Shown here in pieces: positions 1-5,008 of a DNA stretch of 7,687 nt. The translations under genes and the position numbers were made by a program. A model generated the notes under the pieces. It was not told the DNA's origin. It did not search any database and saw nothing but the letters and a program-made list of their open reading frames with translations. The stretch is from JAMBLL01 sp964387145. GTDB taxonomy: Bacteria; Actinomycetota; Acidimicrobiia; Spongiisociales; UBA5794. Where the stretch lies: positions 1 through 7,687 of the forward strand of contig CAYLVM010000112.1 in the NCBI GenBank assembly GCA_964387145.1, read 5' to 3'. Each line of letters begins with the position of its first letter. Position 1 is the stretch's first letter.

Positions 1-437
1 CCTTCGGCATGCCGGCTCGAGCTCGTGCGTTCATCGCAGGATGGTGGGGGATCCCAACCGCTGCGCGGGTGCTCATCGTCGACCCCGTGTCTCGCCTTGG
101 CCAGTGGCTCTTCATCGCCGACCGCAACGTCCTGGCACGAATCGCCGACTCGGTTGCGGCCTTTGCCGAGTACACGTCGCGTATCCTCAAGCAGTTGGTC
201 GAGCGAGGGATCGATGGCGTGGTTTGGGGCATCGGTGGCGGCACCATTCAGGGTGCAGAGATGTCGAGATTGGTAGACGACCGGGGCGTGGACGGAACCG
301 TGGAGGGCGTTGCGTCGGGTATCGGCGAAGCCGGTAAGCAGAGCCGCCGTACCCAGACCGGGATGTCCTACCACTACTACACAGCGATGATGATCGGAAT
401 CGTGGTGGCAATCGCAGTCGCCACCCTCTGGAGGTAA
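1..437 (+). CDS. nuoL: NADH-quinone oxidoreductase subunit L, C-terminal fragment (5' end outside window)
   Basis: This is the end of NuoL, the most distal antiporter-like subunit of the complex I membrane arm; the full protein is usually over 600 residues, and only its last 144 are here. The reading frame is open from base 3, so the gene starts upstream and the ATG at base 9 is internal. The fragment begins in a hydrophobic segment (FIAGWWGIPTAA), then has an amphipathic stretch matching the region leading into the long lateral helix. A VDGTVEG segment and an RRTQTG segment follow, which resemble the typical NuoL ending (VDG-x-V-x-G ... R-x-x-QTG). A last transmembrane helix, about 20 residues up to LWR, precedes the TAA stop. 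The identification rests on this ending plus nuoM starting 5 bases downstream. The tail contains a mild internal quasi-repeat (RGIDGVVWGIGGG / RGVDGTVEGVASG). Confidence is high for family; nothing can be said of the catalytic helices, which lie upstream. Confidence 0.9.
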   Translation, partial: FGMPARARAFIAGWWGIPTAARVLIVDPVSRLGQWLFIADRNVLARIADSVAAFAEYTSRILKQLVERGIDGVVWGIGGGTIQGAEMSRLVDDRGVDGTVEGVASGIGEAGKQSRRTQTGMSYHYYTAMMIGIVVAIAVATLWR

Positions 438-442
438 CACGG

Positions 443-1924
443 ATGTTGACATTGGCTATCGTCGTTCCACTTGTGGTGGCTGCGGTCACCCTGGCGATCC
501 CGAAGCGCCTGGAGCACCTCGCGCGCCCTCTGGCGATCGCCACGAGCTTCCTCCCGCTCGTCGTGGTAGCCATCTCGTGGGCACGCTTCGATTTCTCGAC
601 CGGGTTCCAACTGGTGGAGTCGGCGCAGTGGATTCCCTCACTCGGGATCTCCTACACGGTGGGGGTCGACGGGCTGTCGCTCCCCCTCGTCGCACTCACC
701 GCGTTGCTGTTCACGGTATCGATGGTCTTCCCCTTCGACGTCCAGGGCAAGCCCCGGGCGTACTTCGCCACGTTCCTGTTCCTCGAGGCGATCTCGCTCG
801 GCGTGTTCCTCTCGCTCGACCTGATCCTCTTCTTCGTTTTCTGGGATCTCAGCCTCGTCGGCATGTACTTCCTCATCGGCATCTGGGGCCACGGAGAGGA
901 CGCCAAACGCTCGGCTCTCAAGTTCTTCCTCTACACCCTGCTCGGTTCGCTCGCGTTGCTCCTCGGCATCCTCGGTATCTACCTCTATACGGACCCGAGA
1001 ACCTTCAGCATGATCGAGATCATCGAGACCCTCCCTGTGCCCGCCGGCGGATTGGCTGCCACACTGATCTTCGTTGCGGTGGGCATCGGCTTTGCCGTCA
1101 AGACGCCACTGGTGCCCCTGCACACATGGCTCCCCCCTGCACACGTCGATGCGCCCGCTCCCGCGTCGACGATCCTCGCAGGTGTCCTCCTGAAGATGGG
1201 CACCTACGGCTTCATCCGGATCTCGCTCCAGATGCTGCCCGAGACCTTTCAACGCTTCGCTCTGCCACTCGCGATCCTTGCCGTCGTGAGCATCCTCTAC
1301 GGTGCACTCGTCGCAATGGCCCAAACGAACCTCAAACGCCTCGTCGCCTACACCAGTGTCAACCACATGGGGTACGTGATCCTCGGTGTCGCAGCAGCAG
1401 GGGCGATCGGCCTCGGCAGTGAGGCATCGCGGTCGATAGCGATGACCGGAGCGGTTGTCGAGATGGTTGCTCACGGACTCATCACCGGGGCCCTGTTCCT
1501 GCTGTCGGGATCGATATACGCAAGAGGCAAGACGTACGAACTCGACCAGTATGGAGGCCTGGCGGGGGCATCGCCGCGCCTGTCGGGCATCATGATGCTG
1601 GCCGCGTTCGCCAGCCTCGGCCTGCCGGGGCTGGCAGGGTTCGTGGCGGAGTTCCAGATTTTCGCAGGAACCCTCGGGGTGTTCCCCTGGCTCGCCGCCA
1701 TCGGCTTGCTCGGCATCGTGATCACGGCGGCACTGTTCCTTCGCATGATCCAGCAGCTCTTCTTCGGGGATCTCCCGGCCCGCTGGGGCGACTGGAAGGA
1801 CCTGAAGCGAGCCGAGATGTACGCACTCGTGCCCCTGGCGGCACTCGTGGTCGTGATCGGCGTGGTGCCGCAGTGGCTGATCCGGGTCATCGACACCTTC
1901 TCCCAGATGGTGGCACGAGGCTGA
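443..1924 (+). CDS. nuoM: NADH-quinone oxidoreductase subunit M
   Basis: NuoM (493 aa) is one of three antiporter-like proton-translocating subunits of complex I in the cytoplasmic membrane. The length is close to the family norm of about 500 and the protein is hydrophobic throughout, consistent with about 14 helices. Visible family features are YTVGVDGLSLPL near residue 71, FWDLSLVGMYFLIGIWGH near 133-150 (helix 5), AVKTPLVPLHTWLPPAHVDAP with Lys220 (helix 7), LLKMGTYG with Lys251 (helix 8), YTSVNHMGYV near 310, and GFVAEF with Glu403 (helix 12). The lysines and Glu403 match the known proton-path residues Lys234, Lys265 and Glu407 of the E. coli protein. One oddity is that the helix-5 position usually occupied by an essential Glu (E. 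coli Glu144) is Asp135, followed by Gly rather than Pro. The ATG at 443 is preceded by GAGGT at 431-435 with 7 bases of spacing, inside the end of nuoL, suggesting translational coupling. It is followed after 33 bases by nuoN. Confidence 0.97.
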   Translation: MLTLAIVVPLVVAAVTLAIPKRLEHLARPLAIATSFLPLVVVAISWARFDFSTGFQLVESAQWIPSLGISYTVGVDGLSLPLVALTALLFTVSMVFPFDVQGKPRAYFATFLFLEAISLGVFLSLDLILFFVFWDLSLVGMYFLIGIWGHGEDAKRSALKFFLYTLLGSLALLLGILGIYLYTDPRTFSMIEIIETLPVPAGGLAATLIFVAVGIGFAVKTPLVPLHTWLPPAHVDAPAPASTILAGVLLKMGTYGFIRISLQMLPETFQRFALPLAILAVVSILYGALVAMAQTNLKRLVAYTSVNHMGYVILGVAAAGAIGLGSEASRSIAMTGAVVEMVAHGLITGALFLLSGSIYARGKTYELDQYGGLAGASPRLSGIMMLAAFASLGLPGLAGFVAEFQIFAGTLGVFPWLAAIGLLGIVITAALFLRMIQQLFFGDLPARWGDWKDLKRAEMYALVPLAALVVVIGVVPQWLIRVIDTFSQMVARG

Positions 1925-1957
1925 TATGCGTCCGACCTCAGATCGAGAGATCCGTCG

Positions 1958-3385
1958 ATGACCGAAGCCATGGGCCGCGCGGCAATCGACATCCTCCCCG
2001 TCCTGATCCTCGCGGGCGGCGCGATCCTGCTGATCTTCTACGTCATGTTCGCATCGAGGTCGTTGCAGGTGTGGTCCGCCCTCGGCGCCACCGTGGTCCT
2101 GGCCGTAGCCGGCTTCGCCAGCGGCTGGTACCTCGGCGATGCACCGGGCATCACGTTCTTCGGAACCTTCGCCGCCGATCGAACGTGGCTGTGGGGAACG
2201 CTCATCATCATCATCGTGACGGTGCTGACCGTCGCTCTGTCGGTCGAGTGGTTCCAATCGGACTCCCGTCACGGCGAGTACTACGTGCTCCTCCTGCTCT
2301 CGGCGCTGGGCGCCATCTTGCTCGCCGGAGCAATCGACCTCATGGAGCTCGTCGTCGCGATGCTGCTCTCTTCGGTGACGGGGTTTGCCCTGGCCGCCTA
2401 TCACCGCAAGTCGAGGGCTGCCACCGAAGCCGGTATCAAGTACTACCTCATCGGTGCCCTTGCGAACGGTGCGATGGTGTACGGCATCGCGCTGCTGTTC
2501 GGTCTGGCGGGTGGCACCTCCTTCGAGGACCTCCGTGTGGGCCTCGTCGGCGCCGATTCGATGGCGCTGATCGTCGGCTTCGCCATGGTTGCCATCGGTG
2601 TCGCCTTCAAACTCGGTTCCGTCCCCGCTCACCAATGGATGCCCGACGTGGCTCAGGGAGCGCCTGCACCCGCAGCTGCCTTCCTGCTCGTCGCAGGCAA
2701 GGTCGGGGCACTGATCGTCTTGATGAGACTCGTGATGGTTCTCCCCGAATCGGCCATCGGGTGGCGACCATTGATCGCGGTGATCGCCGCGGTCACGATG
2801 ACACTCGGCAACCTGGCAGCACTATGGCAGGACGACGTTCGGCGCATGCTCGGTTGGTCATCGGTGTCTCAGACGGGGTATGGCCTGCTCGCGATCGTTG
2901 CCATTGGTCGAAGCGACATCGCGATCCCATCGATGCTGTTCTTCCTCGCAGCCTATGCAATGGGGAACATGGCGGCGTTCGGCGTGATCGTGAAATTGCG
3001 TGGACTCACGTCTAGAGAGTCGTTTCGTGGCCTGGCGACACCCCATCCGTGGCTGATGGGAGCACTCGTCGTGAGCTTCCTCTCGTTCATCGGCATCCCC
3101 CCACTCGGTGGCTTCACCGCGAAGCTGCTGTTGATGAGCGCCGTCATCGATTCTGGCTACGCCTGGCTCGCTGTGCTCACCGTGATCAACTCGGCGATAT
3201 CTCTGTTCTACTACGCGAGGGTGATGGGGCCTGCGTACTTCGATGATGCCGCCGAGCCTCGACCGCTCATGGGCAGTTTGGTGTCGTGGGCGTTGGGCAT
3301 AGCGACCGTCGCCGTCATCGCCATCGGTGTTGCCGCGCAGCCGCTTGCCGCTGCATGGCAGGCACTGGTGCTCCTTACCGGTTGA
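1958..3385 (+). CDS. nuoN: NADH-quinone oxidoreductase subunit N (divergent)
   Basis: NuoN (475 aa) is the antiporter-like subunit of complex I closest to the small NuoJ/K/A/H subunits, and by convention the last gene of the operon. The polytopic protein has recognisable NuoN signatures: EAGIKYYLIGALANG near 157-171, FKLGSVPAHQWMPDVAQGAPAP with Lys218 (helix 7), AGKVGALIVLMR with Lys248 (helix 8), ALWQDDVRRMLGWSSVSQTGY near 288-308, and GGFTAK with Lys389 (helix 12). These lysines align with Lys217, Lys247 and Lys395 of E. coli NuoN. The unusual part is helix 5, DLMELVVAMLLSSVTGF (127-143). The otherwise conserved Glu (E. coli Glu133) aligns with Leu136, and a Glu (Glu130) sits six residues earlier. 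The ATG at 1958 is supported by a purine-rich GAGAGA at 1945-1950 with 7-base spacing; an ATG at 1926 is out of frame. The stop is 23 bases from the end of the convergent lipoprotein gene, and I see no clear terminator hairpin there. An alternative label would be a MrpD/HyfB-like antiporter subunit, but the nuoL-nuoM context and GWSSVSQTGY support NuoN. Confidence 0.94.
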   Translation: MTEAMGRAAIDILPVLILAGGAILLIFYVMFASRSLQVWSALGATVVLAVAGFASGWYLGDAPGITFFGTFAADRTWLWGTLIIIIVTVLTVALSVEWFQSDSRHGEYYVLLLLSALGAILLAGAIDLMELVVAMLLSSVTGFALAAYHRKSRAATEAGIKYYLIGALANGAMVYGIALLFGLAGGTSFEDLRVGLVGADSMALIVGFAMVAIGVAFKLGSVPAHQWMPDVAQGAPAPAAAFLLVAGKVGALIVLMRLVMVLPESAIGWRPLIAVIAAVTMTLGNLAALWQDDVRRMLGWSSVSQTGYGLLAIVAIGRSDIAIPSMLFFLAAYAMGNMAAFGVIVKLRGLTSRESFRGLATPHPWLMGALVVSFLSFIGIPPLGGFTAKLLLMSAVIDSGYAWLAVLTVINSAISLFYYARVMGPAYFDDAAEPRPLMGSLVSWALGIATVAVIAIGVAAQPLAAAWQALVLLTG

Positions 3386-3408
3386 CCCGTCTCGGAACGC
3401 CGATGCCG

Positions 3409-3831
3409 CTATTTGGCGACGCCGTTGATCGAGCCGGTGGTCTGTTCGAGCGACATGTCGTATGCGAAGCAGATGACCTCCCGGTCACCTATGTCCCAGG
3501 TCTCTGCAGTCGGATACAGTGACCCGATCTCGTAGATGCTGTCCGCGTAGGCGGTACCAACGTAGGAAGCGAAGTTCTCGAGACAGACGGCGTCTGCCCG
3601 GTTCTTCACCTGGTCCGTCCCCGGAAACTCCGACCCGGTCAGATCCTGGTTGGCGAACACCTCGTTGTCGTGAGGCTGATCGCAATCGACGACGGGCACA
3701 TCAGCGACCTCACCGTAGGAACCCGATGGATCGTCGAAGCACGTACCGACCTCAAGTTGGAGCACACTGCCAGAACATGCTGCAAGCAGCACGGCTCCCG
3801 CTACGACGCCTATCATCCAAGTACGGTTCAC
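3409..3831 (-). CDS. Small secreted lipoprotein, septum-formation-like domain
   Basis: This 140-aa protein has a lipoprotein signal peptide: a short positive N-terminus (Arg3), a hydrophobic stretch (residues 6-18) and lipobox LAAC with acylated Cys19. The mature part is acidic, with four further cysteines (Cys31, 50, 83, 121) that could form two disulfides outside the membrane. The patterns VGTCFDDP, VPVVDCDQPHDNEVFA, a central Ala-Val-Cys and W-x-x-GDRE-x-x-C resemble the small extracellular 'septum formation' domain found in actinobacterial lipoproteins and membrane proteins (Pfam Septum_form). This assignment is from memory of the motif; despite the family name, its biochemical role is not established. 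The start is GTG at 3831-3829, chosen because GGAGAG (plus-strand 3837-3842) lies 5 bases upstream; starting at Met6 would remove Arg3 and leave the RBS too far away. It converges with nuoN and diverges from the iron-transporter operon, so it is probably a single-gene transcript. Confidence 0.85.
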   Translation of the reverse strand: MNRTWMIGVVAGAVLLAACSGSVLQLEVGTCFDDPSGSYGEVADVPVVDCDQPHDNEVFANQDLTGSEFPGTDQVKNRADAVCLENFASYVGTAYADSIYEIGSLYPTAETWDIGDREVICFAYDMSLEQTTGSINGVAK

Positions 3832-3836
3832 GTGGA

Positions 3837-3842
3837 CTCTCC
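3837..3842 (-). promoter_or_regulatory. Ribosome binding site of the septum-formation-like lipoprotein gene
   Basis: On the minus strand this reads GGAGAG and stands 5 bases before the GTG codon at 3831-3829. It decides in favour of the GTG start over the in-frame ATG (Met6) at 3816-3814. Confidence 0.7.
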
Positions 3843-3858
3843 ATTCCGTTCGATTCGT

Positions 3859-3870
3859 AGTGATGTCACT
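3859..3870. promoter_or_regulatory. Short palindrome, possible operator upstream of the lipoprotein gene
   Basis: AGTGA-TG-TCACT is a perfect 5-bp inverted repeat with a 2-bp centre, 28 bp before the lipoprotein start. Its size and placement would suit a dimeric repressor near a promoter. I cannot match it to a named regulator, and a 10-of-12 palindrome can arise by chance in a region this long, so this is tentative. Confidence 0.25.
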
Positions 3871-3900
3871 CGCCCCCTATCGGCTGTATCACAAGCGGCC

Positions 3901-3927
3901 TCGAGGGGATTCGCACCATACCCTCGA
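3901..3927. promoter_or_regulatory. 7-bp inverted repeat with 13-bp spacer in the divergent intergenic region
   Basis: TCGAGGG at 3901-3907 is repeated in exact inverse as CCCTCGA at 3921-3927 around a 13-base spacer. The arm-to-arm centre distance is 20 bp, about two helical turns, which would place both arms on the same DNA face for a dimeric regulator. It could also form a GC-rich stem-loop in RNA on either strand. No U-run follows on the plus side, so it does not look like an intrinsic terminator. It lies 82 bp before the receptor gene start and 69 bp before the lipoprotein start, so either gene could be the target. Confidence 0.35.
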
Positions 3928-3943
3928 AACAACCATGCAGTAA

Positions 3944-3971
3944 TTGCACCTACCGCTGTAGTGCATATACC
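3944..3971 (+). promoter_or_regulatory. Candidate promoter of the iron ABC transporter operon
   Basis: TTGCAC (3944-3949) and TATACC (3966-3971) are separated by 16 bases, resembling -35 and -10 boxes of a housekeeping sigma factor. The matches are 3 of 6 and 4 of 6, so this is weak. The position would put a transcription start near 3978 and leave a leader of about 30 bases containing the ribosome binding site. I see no DtxR/IdeR-type box (TTAGGTTAGCCTAACCTAA-like) or Fur-type box across the whole 3832-4009 gap. Confidence 0.3.
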
Positions 3972-3998
3972 CTTGTGCCGTGCCTGTACCGTTCTGCG

Positions 3999-4004
3999 AA
4001 GGAG
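3999..4004 (+). promoter_or_regulatory. Ribosome binding site of the iron receptor gene
   Basis: AAGGAG sits 5 bases before the GTG at 4010. The frame is open further upstream to a GTG at 3980, but that start has no Shine-Dalgarno match and would place ten polar residues (including a Cys) before the signal peptide. The RBS therefore fixes the start at 4010. Confidence 0.8.
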
Positions 4005-4009
4005 AATCC

Positions 4010-5008
4010 GTGAAACGCCTCGCTCTGCTCGCTCTCGTGATTGCTCTGACAGCGGTTGCCTGTTCCGCTGGGGGCGGCGGTGACGGACTCACGTTGTACT
4101 CAGGACGGTCCGAGGACCTGGTCCAGCCGCTCATCGACAGGTTCACCGCCGAAACGGGCATCGAGGTCACGGTCAAGTACGCAGGTTCCGCCGACCTCGC
4201 AGCAACGCTCAGCGAGGAGGGTTCCGGGTCGCCTGCGGACATCTTCTTCGCCCAGGATCCGGCATCCCTTGGAACCGTTGCACTCGCTGGCCTCCTGACG
4301 CCGTTGCCGACCGACGTTCTTTCAAAGGTTCCGGAGCGCTTCTCGGATTCCCAAGGACGATGGGTGGGGACCTCGGGTCGTGCTCGAGTCGTCGTATACG
4401 ACGCGACCGTCATCGATCCGGGCGACCTCCCTGCGACCGAGGATGGGTTCACTGATCCTCAGTGGCGTGGCCGCGTCGGCATCGCCCCGACCAACGGATC
4501 CTTCCTCTCGTTCGTGTCGGCCAAGATCCTCGTCGATGGCGAGGATGAAACCCTCCGTTGGCTCGAAGGAATGGCGAGCAACGCCTCACCGACGTTCCCG
4601 AAGAACTCTGCGATCGTGGCCGCCGTCAACGATGGACAGATCGAGGCAGGGCTCGTGAACCACTACTACCTGCTCCGCGCGCTCGCTGAATCTCCGGACC
4701 TCCCGGGAGCCAACTACTTCTTCGAGGTCGCTACCCCCGGCTCTCTCGTGATGCCGGCCGGGGTCGGGATCCTCGCCTCGTCAGACAATCAGGAGTCGGC
4801 GAGGAAGTTCGTCGAGTTCCTTCTCAGCGATGCGTCCCAGACCTACTTCGCCACCGAAACGTTCGAGTATCCGCTCGTGCCCGGCATCCCTGCCAGTGAC
4901 CTGCTTCCACCTCTCGAGACGATCCCGACACCCGAGGTAGACCTCTCGATGCTGGCAACCGTCCTCGATACCGCTACTGATCTCGTCGCCCGAGCCGGAC
5001 TCCTGTGA
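4010..5008 (+). CDS. fbpA: Ferric-iron ABC transporter substrate-binding lipoprotein (FbpA-like)
   Basis: This is a periplasmic-binding-protein-fold receptor of 332 aa, predicted to capture ferric iron outside the membrane for the two following genes. The signal peptide is MKRLALLALVIALTAVAC with acylated Cys18, followed by a Gly-rich linker, as expected for a receptor tethered in a monoderm. Without gaps it follows the neisserial FbpA pattern: LYSGRSE (29-35), SPADIFFAQ (74-82), SGRARVVVYD (122-131), APTNGSF (159-165), PKNSAIVAAV (197-206), LVNHYY (215-220), SLVMPAGVGIL and EYPLVPGIP. Tyr219-Tyr220 correspond to the paired iron-ligand tyrosines (Tyr195/196 of FbpA), and Asn199 and Asn217 to its phosphate-contacting asparagines. 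The other two ligands are changed: His9 is Ser34 and Glu57 is Gln82. Iron is thus the best guess, but the site is not canonical and another oxyanion or metal ligand cannot be excluded. The TGA stop overlaps the permease GTG by 4 bases. The symbol is by family resemblance. Confidence 0.87.
   Translation: MKRLALLALVIALTAVACSAGGGGDGLTLYSGRSEDLVQPLIDRFTAETGIEVTVKYAGSADLAATLSEEGSGSPADIFFAQDPASLGTVALAGLLTPLPTDVLSKVPERFSDSQGRWVGTSGRARVVVYDATVIDPGDLPATEDGFTDPQWRGRVGIAPTNGSFLSFVSAKILVDGEDETLRWLEGMASNASPTFPKNSAIVAAVNDGQIEAGLVNHYYLLRALAESPDLPGANYFFEVATPGSLVMPAGVGILASSDNQESARKFVEFLLSDASQTYFATETFEYPLVPGIPASDLLPPLETIPTPEVDLSMLATVLDTATDLVARAGLL

Noticed and set aside
2202..2217. Run of ATC triplets
   Set aside because: It encodes four consecutive Ile residues in a NuoN transmembrane helix; this is ordinary hydrophobic coding sequence.
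638..2635. 665-codon open frame on the minus strand opposite nuoM and nuoN
   Set aside because: It is very rich in Asp, Glu, His, Arg and Gln with no domain or periodic structure, as expected from the complement of hydrophobic codons in high-GC membrane-protein genes. It runs through two well-supported genes on the other strand and their intergenic gap.
1873..3015. 380-codon plus-strand open frame overlapping nuoN
   Set aside because: It is an Arg/His/Pro-rich shadow frame with no recognisable motif, covered by the well-supported nuoN.
3386..3408. Possible bidirectional terminator between nuoN and the lipoprotein gene
   Set aside because: The 23-base gap shows no stem-loop of useful length and no T-run on either strand.
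3817..3824. CCAAGTAC, matching the terminal heptamer repeat on the minus strand
   Set aside because: It is a single 8-mer inside a coding region; a chance match in a window this size is quite likely.
3935..3966. ATGCA...TGCAT and TGCA-GTAAT-TGCA inverted elements near the candidate promoter
   Set aside because: The arms are only 4-5 bp with long or imperfect spacing; this is within chance expectation and does not match DtxR, IdeR or Fur sites.
3980..4009. Ten-residue N-terminal extension of the iron receptor from a GTG at 3980
   Set aside because: No Shine-Dalgarno sequence precedes it, it would place polar residues before the lipoprotein signal peptide, and AAGGAG lies ideally before the GTG at 4010.
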